From Eopsaltria australis (taxonomy: Eukaryota; Chordata; Aves; Passeriformes; Petroicidae): a stretch of DNA of 64,000 nucleotides. Below, piece by piece: positions 12,421 through 22,889 of this stretch; position 1 is the stretch's first letter; the number at the start of each line of letters is the position of its first letter. Below the pieces are notes generated by a model. It had not been told where the DNA came from. It saw only the letters and a list, made by a program, of their open reading frames with translations, and did not search any database. The stretch spans positions 1 through 64,000 of the forward strand of contig JAVTVJ010000121.1 of NCBI GenBank assembly GCA_034509425.1, in the 5' to 3' direction. The translations under genes and the position numbers were made by a program.

Positions 12421-15400
12421 TAATTCAGAATTCTACCTTTCAGCATGTATCCTCCATCAAAGGAGGATTTTTGTCCAGAGTCAGCACAAAGGCTACATGA
12501 CCCAAGAATGCACAGATAAGATTAAAAAAGAGAGGGAAAGTACATATTTTTTTTTTCAAACTAAAGCATCACTACCCACCTGTGTAGATAAATATGTCTT
12601 TTATGTATGTGCACTTACAGCACATGTGTGCCTCCATAAATATGAACTGGATGCTTTGAATAGATTTCAGTTTTTGCCTGTTCTTATGTGGTTTGGTGTT
12701 TTTCCTCCTGTTTTGACCATTTGTGTACTGCCTCACACTTTTTAAAGCAAGGTCATACTTCCCTAAAAGAGTGAAATGGCTGAAAATGGGACCTGCAAAG
12801 TGTCTGGTCAGCTGGTGTTCAGCTTTCCTAATGCTGGAGCTCTGAAAATGCTGAACACCAAATGTCTTCCTCCAGAGGTATTAGTGGTGCTCTGCTCTCA
12901 GCAGCAGTGATTTGAACCGAATCTGCATTAAGTCAGTGCAGTTCTGCACATGTAAATGAAGACTTACAGATCCTAGTCAGACCTACTGTTCCTTGGGTAT
13001 TGAATGAACTCCAGTGTTATGGATTCTGATCCTTTTGGATTAATTTTTACATCTTAACATTCAGACTCAAGGTTTTATCTCCATTTCGCCTTCCATATCC
13101 CTTCCATTAATGAAAAGCTCCAATTGTCCAGCTTCTTTGAACCTCAGTAGTATTCTGAATTCTCTCTCTGCCATTGAAATATAAAGTTCTCTGCACTTGC
13201 TCTTCCTGCTTCCTCCATCCCCCTCTGAGCTGAGCACCCACAATTTCCTATTTCCTATGCAGAACCCCAGATACATTTCTATACCCATATCAAGATTTCC
13301 CTCTCTCCTCCCATATCAGAAAACTTTCACTCCTCTTATGTTTTGACAGAATCTGCTGAAGTCAACAGAACTTTGTTCATATGTAAAATGTGCTTAATTT
13401 GCTTTTGAATTCTAAATGTATTTTAACTTCTCAATACAGAAGAGCTCAGGCACAATCCCTCTGCCCAGTTTCTCTCCAGCTTGGAGGACTGGGAGTCCCT
13501 CTGAAAGTTCTTATTTTTATTCTGTTTTTGCTTCTACCTCCTTCAACAGGGAAAACTTCCAGGTATAGCTAAACAAAATTCACTGCTTCTCTTCGTTGTC
13601 ACAGCATCCTGAGCAAAGAAGGATGTGTCAAAAAAGCAAAAGGCAGTCGAATTCCTAGCCAATGACAGTATTATGAGAAGTGGTACTCAAAATGTCTGGA
13701 GGTGTTGGGGAATAAACACTGATGCCTCACTTAAGGGTATTATTTTCAAACATCTTGTCCTCATCCAGATTTATTACAAGGAAAGAATTTGTCTTAGTTC
13801 TTTGCAACACTCATTTTGAATTCTACTTGTAAATCCATAGATGGCAGCAAATTGGCTGTAGCAAGTTGAGTTTGCTAATCATTCTCCTTTTTTGTATGCT
13901 TCTTTTGATAGAAATTGAATTAAATATGACACAAAACAGCGGAGAATAGTGACAAAAACAGACAAATAATCCCAACCATCTAAAGGTCTGTAATTTTTCT
14001 TACTTCCTTATTTATTGTCATTTGATGAGCCCTCAGTTATTCCGGTGTGGACTGAGCAAATAAAATCCACTCAGGATAGAAAACTTCCAAACCCTGCATC
14101 CATGATAAATTTTTTATGAGGGTTATTGGTGCTGTTTAGTTCTATACACTTTGCTGGATGCCCATAACAGCAGCTGCAGCAGCAGCAGAGCTCTGCAAAG
14201 CAGTTTCCCTTTCAACTTTTTCCACATCTTTTTCAAAAGGTCATCCTTTGGGGCTGGAATTTCTAGTGTCTGTAAATAAGTTTTACACAGGAGGTTTAAA
14301 TCTTATTTATTTTTTTGAATTTGGAGTTAAAATATATTCCTTCTGGTTTTTTTGGTTTTTTGTTGTTTTTTTTTTTTTTAGGGAAATCCTTGTTATTCTT
14401 TTCCACAGTGGGACATAATACGAGCACCAAGGTAGTTCATAAGAATTTGCATTTTCAAAATCATCAGACCCAGGGTTTGTATTTTGGGTAAATAACTTCC
14501 CAGGCTTTGTTGATATTTTCTGTAACAAGACCTGCAGACTCCAGCCCAGCCAAACCTCAGAATAAAACTGGTGAAATAGAAGAACAGAAGGAAGGTACTG
14601 ACTGAACCCAGAGAAAAGAGTTTAAAGCACCCATTTCCACGACACTGAGGCTTCCTTCTCATCCACTTGGCCTCTTGGGTGCCCTCACTGTCACCTCTCA
14701 GGTGACATTTGCTCTCTTTCACCACAGGAGCAAAGGTGAGTGTTGTGCACAGCTTGGCTTTCACAAGGTTTAGGAACTTCTACAAATGCAGGACAGGGGA
14801 GAAATCCCATGTTTTGTTACAATTGTCCACCAGGATACCTGTCTTTAAAAATCAAGCTGACAGAGTTTTCTGCACTTAATCTGTCCTAGAGAAAAGCAAT
14901 AGCAACAAGGAAGCCTCCCACCTCATGGCTCATTATCCCTTGTTTCTGTTGTGACACAAAAACCATGTTTCTATTGCACCAGCTTGAAAAAATTACAGAA
15001 GGTTTTCCTGTGCTCAGTATGTACATTGATAAATAAAACAAATGAAGCACAGGAAGGAAAAGTGGAGGATCAGGAAGAAGCCCAAGTTCTCAGCTTTACA
15101 CCTGAGGATGCCTGGGTGTTTATGGGACAGGAACAGAGGGTGATAAATGTTCTGTGTCAGCCCCAACAGGAAGGGAAACAGGAGCATGCACTGGAAACCT
15201 GTGATAATTCTTGCTGGTTTTTAGCAGAAATACACAGAAAAAATAACTGCATGTAGATATACTAAAACTATTACTGTACCTTTTTTCTCCAAGTATAACA
15301 AAAATACGAAAAAGAACAATTTTTTCAGAAACAAACAGCAAGGCTAAAAATAATTTGAAATGAAAGATTTTATCTGTAGTTCTTGATTATAGTTTTGTTT

Positions 15401-16065
15401 TATAGTAAATTATTTAAAAGGGAGAGTGGCTTTTGTCACACTACTTGCCCTAGATTTTGTGTTCTTGCCCTTAATTTACGAGTACAAGTCTAGATACCTT
15501 CACACCCAATTTCTCAGCAAAGGAAAAAATACAGACATGTACCTGTAGCGTAATTTTCTGTCTTCAAGCTGTAAGCACAAATCATGTGACAGAAAGATGG
15601 GGAAATGGCAGGGTTTTGACAAGATTTTATTTAGAATATATATGATTATGAACATGTAATTTGGAGTTGGAAATTATCTCATTTGTGAGAAATAACACCT
15701 CTGGCTTCACTGAACATAAAACAAAGGGTTTGCCATGGAGGCTTCACCAGAATACATCTTTAGGTAAAACAGTATATTTAATAGCAGATTTACTGCAAAT
15801 GCTGCCATATTTAATTTGAAGATATTTTTAAAAACCTTCACAATTAAAATATCCGTATCATAATTCTAGAATACATGCACAACTACTTTTGCTCTGTTTA
15901 TGTTGACAAATCAATAATTATGAGAACAAAGATTGTAAAAGCTGGCATTTCTTCATCCTCCTTCACATTGTCTATTTTTTCCAATTTTAACCCATGCCAT
16001 TTACTTTCTGTGGCATGGGCAGCTAAACTGCTCATTCAGCTTATCCAACGAGCCCAGACAGAATG
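12421..16065. other. Unique non-coding DNA with T-rich and CAG-type micro-repeats
   Basis: Unique sequence. It contains a short imperfect GCA/CAG triplet run near 14168-14190 and a T-rich stretch at 14347-14379 that ends in 14 T (14366-14379). Open frames are short and unrecognised. Confidence 0.5.
14366..14379. repeat. Poly-T tract (T14)
   Basis: Fourteen T at the end of a T-rich region broken by GG and single G. On the minus strand it is an A-rich stretch, with no identifiable retroelement body beside it. Confidence 0.85.
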
Positions 16066-16135
16066 TTTGTTTATTTATGTTTATTTATGTTTATTTATGT
16101 TTATTTATGTTTATTTATGTTTATTTATGCTTATT
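16066..16135 (+). repeat. 10-bp minisatellite, unit TTATTTATGT
   Basis: Six near-perfect head-to-tail copies of TTATTTATGT run from 16071 to about 16129, with worn partial units on both sides. Because 10 bp is not a multiple of three, the array is open in several frames and yields an artificial Leu/Phe/Tyr/Met/Val-rich peptide, not a real protein. Each junction of units makes TGTTTATTTA, which resembles a forkhead-factor binding core. Confidence 0.93.
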
Positions 16136-17439
16136 CAATGAACCTGCAAGCAAACCTTCCTTTGCCAAACTGTCCTTATCTCCTCTCTCATCAGGGCTCT
16201 CAATTTGCAGATATACCCCAATACATTTTAAATGCTTAATTCTAACATTTAAGGGACATCACCTTGGGCTGCCAGCACAGAGCTGTTCTCCTACTCCTGC
16301 TGGTTGTATCCAGAAGGATCTGGGAGCAGACTTTGTGCTGTGACTTTCTTGACAGTAGAGCTAACTTTTTCCTAAATAATCACCAGTACTGGATATGTCA
16401 GTCTGATTTTTTATCTTGAGCTAATGACAGACCAATTACTGTCAGGTTTCTTGGAATTATGGACAGGACACTGAAGTTTTTGCTTTCAAGAGTGTACTTT
16501 TGAAGCTAGTTCTGGCAAATGCCAAGAGTGTCTTATAGTTGCCCGGTGGCCTGCAGCACATGAAAAAATAGCAGTGATACAGTCCAGCACTAATGCAGTC
16601 AGCTTGGTATTTTGTGCCACATTTCAGGAACACCAAAATCCCAATTAAACATAAAATACTGTAAAAAATATTCCTAGCTCGGGATGTTTTGGCAGAATGA
16701 ACTCCCCTGGCATGTACAGGACAGGATTCTGTGAGTTACTCAGTGAGTGCTCATTGAGTCTGGGTACAAGTCAATGCTCTCTGGTGTGAAAATAGGAGTA
16801 GGTAGGATAAGTCTTAAAAAAGAGAAGAGCAGGCTGTTAAAGTGTAAATGGATATTATTTCAAGAGTGTCTTTGGACTTGCTGTGCTCCAGATTTTGGGT
16901 CTGGAACACAGAGAGTCCTCAGGAGAGTATTGGTATCTGCACATCCATGAAATTGGAGAATCCAGTCCTAGCTTTTAAAAGAGCCAGTGATAATAAAGCC
17001 CTGACATCCTTGAGTTCATCTTCAAAGTCAAGAAGCAGAAGAGGATGCACGTTTTGCTTATATGATTTTCCTTTAGTGCTGTAGATGAAATTGTACCTGT
17101 CTCTGGACCAAAATGCTTCTGAGCCTTGATTCTTATAAATTTGGTTTTGAGCCATGTGTCTTTGGACCTCTGTTAGGAGCAGATTCACAATCTAAATACA
17201 TGAGTTATTCATGAAAGGAATGCACGTGTTAGGATAATTTTATCACTTTTTCCTGGTCAGATGCAATATTGTTGTAAAACGTTGGTTTCCCTGCCAAATT
17301 TCCCAATGAAATTCCTTCACAAAAATAAAATCTGCAGGAATTGTAATACTTTTATAAAAAGTCATGACCCCTTTGAAGAATTCATTTCTATAACACTCTC
17401 TTTTTCATTAGAATTGTTTTCCTTTAGGTAATTTCATAA
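16136..17439. other. Unique non-coding DNA
   Basis: AT-rich unique sequence with short overlapping open frames only. I see no repeat, RNA gene or strong regulatory signature. Confidence 0.5.
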
Positions 17440-17830
17440 TTCTCTGTTAATGAGCAAGTGAGGAGTGTTTTGGACCAGATAGCATGTGATGTCTAAAGCA
17501 CCAATCACTTCCCTAGACCTCCTATCTCTCAAACCACCTGCTAATCATAACAATTGCTAATTTGAGACCTTTTAGCCATTTCTGGTGTCAGTGACAACGC
17601 CACGTAGCCTGCAATGGCCATTTGGCCACTCTTCCCACCCACCTCAGCAACTGCCGCTGCTGCTGCCCATTTTGGGCTCTATTGTTCTCCTGCCTCTTCT
17701 GACCACAAGCAATTCCTCCTCTCCTAATCTCGGGGGAATCTCTGCCTTCACAATGGGGGCAGGGCCACTCGCTTTGTGTGCAAGATAATCTTTTATAGAA
17801 TTGTTCTCACACACACCCCATCCTGTTCGT
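17440..17830. promoter_or_regulatory. Candidate conserved regulatory block
   Basis: The segment joins a TAAT/ATTA-rich half (about 17440-17580) to a GC-richer half (about 17590-17830) that keeps several isolated CpGs and has short CTGCCGCTGCTGCTG-like triplets. It looks unlike the decayed sequence on either side. Short open frames occur on both strands (17585-17788 plus, 17644-17865 minus), but neither resembles a protein. Conservation is inferred from texture only. Confidence 0.25.
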
Positions 17831-18689
17831 ACTCTTTCTGCCCGCAAAAGGCAGATAAACAGCAATGGGGAGGTTTAAAAAGCCAATAGGAAGTGTTAAC
17901 TATCTCTGCTTACTGCTACCCTTGTTGATTTGCACTTAAAAATGCATAGAGATATGGCTAAATTGGGACAAAACTGTAATCATTATTATTGTTGCACTCT
18001 CTCTAATATTATAGTGCCTTGAATACAGTGGAAATCTGCTGACAGATAAACTGTTCAGTGGATTTGGATTTTACCAATACCTATGTGTAAAAACCATACA
18101 GTGATGGAGCAAGTGCTTCCCACAGTATTTCAAAGGAGAGGAAAAAATGTAGGGTGATCAGTTAAGGGAAGCAGAACTGACAGCCCCTGTGCTCAGCATG
18201 GTATCTCCCTGCCTTATGGATGCTCCTCTGCCCCAGCCCACTCTGAATAGAAAGCAAAATTTACTTCATTTCCCAGTCTGAATTGCTGAAGTATGACTGT
18301 GCTAGGCTTTACGTTTAAGTCCTCCACTCTGAAGGATTTAAAGCTAGTCATTATATTACAAAGCAGGTTGCAGAAGAAGAGAAAAATAAAAATAAGGCAG
18401 ATTGTACCGACCAACTGCTTTCACTAGGAGAAAAAACCTGTAAATATTACTGTACCCCACACAACAGTGAATAAATGCATAGTAAGAAAACGTCCTGTTG
18501 CCTGTGACATGGATAACAATTCTAGGTATTTCTTCCACCTTTCAAAACGGCTTTTCTGATTTATTTCCAATCCTTTCCCCGAGCAGAGTATAAAATTCCC
18601 TGCAAAAACCTGCATCTCGCAGGCATTTCTTCTTGACAATGTTGACCACTAACAGAGCAGAGAAAAGGCTCGCTGAAATCTCAGCTCTG

Positions 18690-18867
18690 TCATTACTCCG
18701 TCCTGCTGGACGCTCTCCTCCTGCTGCTGCTCCCTGCGCGCATCCCGCGCCGAGGGCTCCCTCTAGTCCCTGCTGCCAGCACAGCAGGGGCCGGATCGAT
18801 ACCCGAGCCTGCAGCTGCCCCTGCCCGAGCCTCAGCGCCGCCCGAGCAGCGCCAGCCACGGGGAACT
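18690..18867. promoter_or_regulatory. CpG-rich, GC-rich segment (CpG-island-like)
   Basis: About 16 CpGs were counted by eye in about 175 bp, including clusters such as GCGCGC and CCCGCGCCG. This contrasts sharply with the CpG-poor surroundings. It is shorter than classical island cut-offs unless the GC-rich DNA beyond the tandem repeat (19318-19500) is counted with it. Such segments usually mark promoters or unmethylated regulatory DNA. No coding exon can be assigned. An alternative is that GC-biased gene conversion next to an unstable repeat raised the GC content. Confidence 0.5.
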
Positions 18868-18916
18868 CCCTCCCTCCCTCCCTCCCTCCCTGCCTCCCTC
18901 CCTCCCTCCCTCCCTC
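18868..18916 (-). repeat. (CCCT)n tract with G-quadruplex potential
   Basis: CCC runs separated by single T occur six times at 18868-18890 and five times at 18896-18914, with one TGCC interruption between. On the minus strand these are GGG runs with one-base loops, the most stable class of predicted G-quadruplex motif. The plus strand could form an i-motif. The tract joins the CpG-rich segment to the long (CCAT)n array. Confidence 0.93.
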
Positions 18917-19317
18917 CATTCATCCATCCCTCCATCCATCCATCCATCCATCCTCCATCATCCATCCATCCATCCCATCCTCCATCCATCCCTCCATCCA
19001 TCCATCCATCCATCCCCCATCCATCCATCCATCCATCCATCCATCCATCCCCCATCCATCCATCCATCCATCCATCCATCCATCCCCATCCTCCATCCAT
19101 CCATCCATCCATCCCTCCCATCTCTCCATCCATCCATCATCCATCCATCCTCCATCATCCATCCCTCCATCCATCCATCCATCCATCCATCCATCCACCC
19201 ATCTCCATCCATCCATCCATCCATCCATCCATCCATCCATCCATCCCTATCCATCCATCCATCCATCCATCCATCCACCCATCTATCCCTCCATCCCTCC
19301 ATCCCTCCATCCCCTCC
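18917..19317 (+). repeat. (CCAT)n tetranucleotide array, about 400 bp
   Basis: About 100 units of CCAT/ATCC are interrupted by CCCT, CCCCAT, CATC and similar variants, so the array is imperfect and partly higher-order. All frames stay open, which makes an illusory 360-codon plus frame (18633-19715, Ile-His-Pro-Ser repeats) and several minus frames of Met-Asp-Gly-Trp repeats. None is credible as protein. The array is very likely length-polymorphic, and its assembled length may be wrong. Confidence 0.97.
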
Positions 19318-19497
19318 ACTGGAACTGCACAGCCCAGCACAGACCTCGCTGCTCTGTGGAACATGGGTGCTATAAAGATTTTGGAATATCTCCTCACACA
19401 AGTGCTGAACACAGAGGATGTGAACCCCAGATCTGCCATGTCTGTGTGTCCCCTGGGACTGAGGCTGCTGCCTCAGTGAGCGCAGGGCCGGCGCTCA
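19318..19497. other. GC-rich flank with a CG-rich inverted repeat
   Basis: The DNA beyond the tandem array stays GC-richer than the background, with a few CpGs. It ends in a perfect inverted repeat: arms TGAGCGC at 19477-19483 and GCGCTCA at 19491-19497 around a 7-base loop. It could be the second half of a CpG-rich region split by repeat expansion. Confidence 0.45.
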
Positions 19498-21388
19498 GCA
19501 GCCAGGACTGGAGTCACTTAGTGCTTTGTTGTACTGCTGCCTTTCATTACTCTCTGCTTCAGCCAGGTGGTGAGGGCCACGCTCTGAAAAGCTCCCTGGG
19601 GTCCATGTTGTCTAATAAGTATGGATGTTGCCCGAGGCAGTTGGTGAGGTCCCTGTATCTAAGGCCCAACAAAGTCAGCTTTGCAATGATTGGCAGATTT
19701 GGGGTTGAAGCGTAGCTGCTGACATGACATCGTAATTCATTACACAGTGCTCCTTAACGTGTAAATTACCTGAGATATTACGAGTATTTTGCTTTTGACC
19801 CTCATCTGCTTGTACCTAATTTTGTTCTACAGCTGTGTGGGCTGACTTTGGTGAGGCTTTACTGATGCAGGACAAATGCAGGGGAAGCCCTAAGCTGCAT
19901 GTTTTGTTACATGTTTTTTCTGTAAAACACGGTGCAGTAAAAAATTTCAACAGTTTCAGTCAAGTTCAACAAAATGTTACAGCTATGACATGAATGTCAG
20001 ACCTCAAACCTGGTATTTAATCACTTCATTCAAAAGTAGCATTTTTACAGTGGTTTCTATAGAGCAGCAAACTGCAAGCACCTCACAGTCACAAAAAAAG
20101 TCTTTTTCAGCACAATCATCAATCTATTCCCACACCTTTGCACGGCTTCCTCTGCCAGTGTCTGTGCAGATATGGAGCTGCAGATATCTCTCTTTATATA
20201 AACATAGCTCTGCACACACACCAGAACCAACAGTGCTACCCTTGCTCACTGCCACAACCTACCCATAGGAGCAGCAAGAAGGCAAAACTAAGTCTATCAA
20301 ATGTTAGCTGATGTAGAGTGACAGATATGATTAATTTAATGCTGGGAAAACAGATGAGATATTTTGAATGAATACTTGAGTTTTATTGAAGAATGGTATA
20401 TTTTACATAAATTAACATCCCCAAGCCCATCCAAACTTCGTCCTGGCCCAGTTACAAAGCTTGTCATTAAAACATAGCATCTGATTTTGACCATAAGCTT
20501 TAAAAGGGTGTTTGCAATAATGATTTTAAAGGGTGCTGTCTGTGCTGTTTTGCCCATAGCAGTCTCATGTTGCCCAGTGCACACATGGAGATGGAAAATG
20601 AAAGGCTGGCAGAATGTGTGGAGCAGGCTCTTGACCTCTCTCCCTGCTTGAGAGCTCCTGGGCCCTGTAGCATTGGTCTGTAGGACCTGTGTTTTCAAAA
20701 ATTATTACAAAATAGTTGATATTTATAACTTGTAGCTGCAGATAGATTTTTCAAGACACCCAATATTAGCCAGCCTGGCAACCATTTAATTCAATGCTGA
20801 GTGCTTTGAAAAAATATATCCTGAGAGTGTTGACTGTCCTTGAGTTTCTCTGATGCCAACAGAATCTGGAAGGATTTATAATCCTGTAGGAGGTGGCTAG
20901 CAAGCTGAAGAATTCAACTCACAAGCCAAAGAAAAATAACTGGGCCTTGTTTCAGGCACTTCTAGAAATCTGCATCACAGCAAACATTTTTTGGCCACCC
21001 TCATGATGGTACAGTACCACTGCCAATTTATACAACCAATTTATCCCAGGCTTCAGCAGGAAGTTTTTGGCCTGAATATGACTGAGTTAGCTCTACATTT
21101 TTCTCTTCCTGCATCATAAATGCATCCTCTGGTCATGTGCACTAGTCTCAGTTCACCTCTTCTCAGTCCTTGTGAAAGCTAAAATGAATGCAAACTGTGT
21201 TCAGACTTTGTACAACACCTTTACATGGTCCTAGCTGAAAGCAGCATGCACAGAGTAAAGCACCAACTCCATCCTCCCCTAAAGCAGTGCACATCTTTGC
21301 TCTATAGTGAACAGATGCTTCTGGGATTGCTGCTGTTCATCACAAACTATCTGTTGCAAGAGTTCCAGTACTGGGAAGCCTCAGGAGC

Positions 21389-21389
<1 letters not shown>
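19498..21389. other. Unique non-coding DNA
   Basis: The sequence returns to AT-rich unique DNA. Open frames of up to 120 codons (20336-20698, minus) show no recognisable domain. I found no transposon or RNA gene. Confidence 0.5.

Positions 21390-21430
<41 letters not shown>
21390..21430 (+). repeat. (TAA)n microsatellite
   Basis: A pure trinucleotide array of about 13 TAA units with no interruption. It reads as a poly-isoleucine stretch in one plus frame, which is an artefact. Uninterrupted arrays of this length are usually polymorphic. Confidence 0.97.
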
Positions 21431-22513
21431 CCTCTTTAAGATCCAGTTTTAATTTGGATACAGTGAATCATCCACATGTTCCAAGTATTTCAATGTATTG
21501 TGTCAATACAGGATAAAAAAAGTAAGTGAAAGCTTGCCCTGAAACCCAGATATGATTTTTATGTGTCTGGCACATTTTATCTGTCTTTATTTTTGATTAT
21601 ATAGATTCTTTTTATTTTTTTTTGTCAATACTAAATATTTGACTGGCTTAATTTCTTTTTTATTCATTACACCTAAACTGATTGCACCAGCAACTTGTTT
21701 GTCTATGGTTTGAAAATCACACACAGCATCTCTTCTTACTGCACTTTACTCCATATCAAGGTAAAGCAGCTTTCCATAATCTCGCCTGGGTTAATACAGA
21801 AGAGATCCCTCTTGTCCATTTTGAGTGGAATACCAGCTTTAAGGCTGCTTATGACATGACAGGCCAGTTGCTACAGAAGCCTATTTCCCCTTCATCCCTG
21901 GCCCTTCAAGACAAGTCAAACCTTGCAAGACACTGAGCTCTCTCAGCTCAGACCATGCCAGGTGCTGCAAACATCTGGGAGCCAAAGGAAAGATTCCCAG
22001 CATCACACTGCCAGGAGGGTGAGGGGGAATTTTCCCTTGTCCACAGCTGAAATTCCACGACAACTGATTTTTGTATGTGTTTCCTTGCATAGAAAACAAA
22101 TCATTTTTTAGTTACCCAAAGCAGAGTTTTTAATTTTAACGAGCCACATTCGATATTGCTGTGAGGCTGAGGAAGACACTGGAGCTGCAACAGCTCAATA
22201 CTGGCTGGTGAGAAGCAGGGAGTTAATCAGTGCTGAACCAATATTTCGATATAATGTTCGTGGCCTTGGTGCTATTTTTAGCCCCTCTGCCAGCTGTATT
22301 CACTGCAGCTCCTGTGACTGTTTCTGACAGAAGAGGAGCAGAATCTCTGGTTACCTGGCCAAATTCTTATTCTGGCAGTTTCATCCTCGCTGCTGAAAAA
22401 ACTTGCATAATGTCTAAGGAATAAAGGTGTTTGTGTTCCTCCTTCAGCAGCACACAGCAATGCTGTGTGAGGAGCTGATGCACCTTTCTCCCACAGGCGT
22501 GTGCTGCCAAAGG
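21431..22513. other. Unique non-coding DNA beside the LTR
   Basis: AT-rich unique sequence next to the LTR. I looked for retroviral gag, protease or pol-like open frames and saw none, which supports the LTR being solitary. Confidence 0.5.
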
Positions 22514-22889
22514 TGATGATGCCTTTTTCTGGTCTTAGGAAATAAAGGCTCAGACACAGTTAGAGGGTTGGGGGTTGTTTCCCTCGGTATTTTAATAGGA
22601 TCCCGTTCGATGGCTTCTGCCGTCCAGGTAGAACGCGTCGCAAAAGCGCCGTCCCCCCAGTCGAGTGTACAATTAAAGACTCTACACATTAGCATATCTA
22701 CCAGGAGGGCCCGATAAGGGGCCTGGGTGGGCTAACTTCTGGTTTACAAAATCTGTCCTACTAGGAGACCTTGAGGGCCCACGAAAACAGGGTGTTTGGT
22801 CTCTAACTCTATGTGGTTTCAGGGGTGTTTAGTCTACCAGCCTGCTAAACACCATGAAACCAGGCTAAACTATCACCTAAAGCATCACA
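22514..22889 (-). mobile_element. Solo LTR of an endogenous retrovirus (avian-type)
   Basis: On the minus strand the element begins TGTGATG and ends ATCATCA, giving the TG...CA ends and a short terminal inverted repeat expected of an LTR of about 376 bp. An ATTAAA polyadenylation-type signal lies at 22596-22591 on the minus strand, about 80 bp before the 3' end, which fits the U3-R-U5 order. About a dozen CpGs survive, concentrated at 22580-22670, whereas the flanks have almost none. No retroviral internal region lies on either side, so this is probably a recombination-derived solo LTR. I could not find a matching target-site duplication, so the exact ends may be off by a few bases. The family was not identified. 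Confidence 0.72.

Noticed and set aside
18633..19715. 360-codon plus-strand open frame and several long minus-strand frames over the same region
   Set aside because: They exist only because a tetranucleotide array lacks stop codons in all frames. The products are Ile-His-Pro-Ser or Met-Asp-Gly-Trp repeats with no conserved domain.
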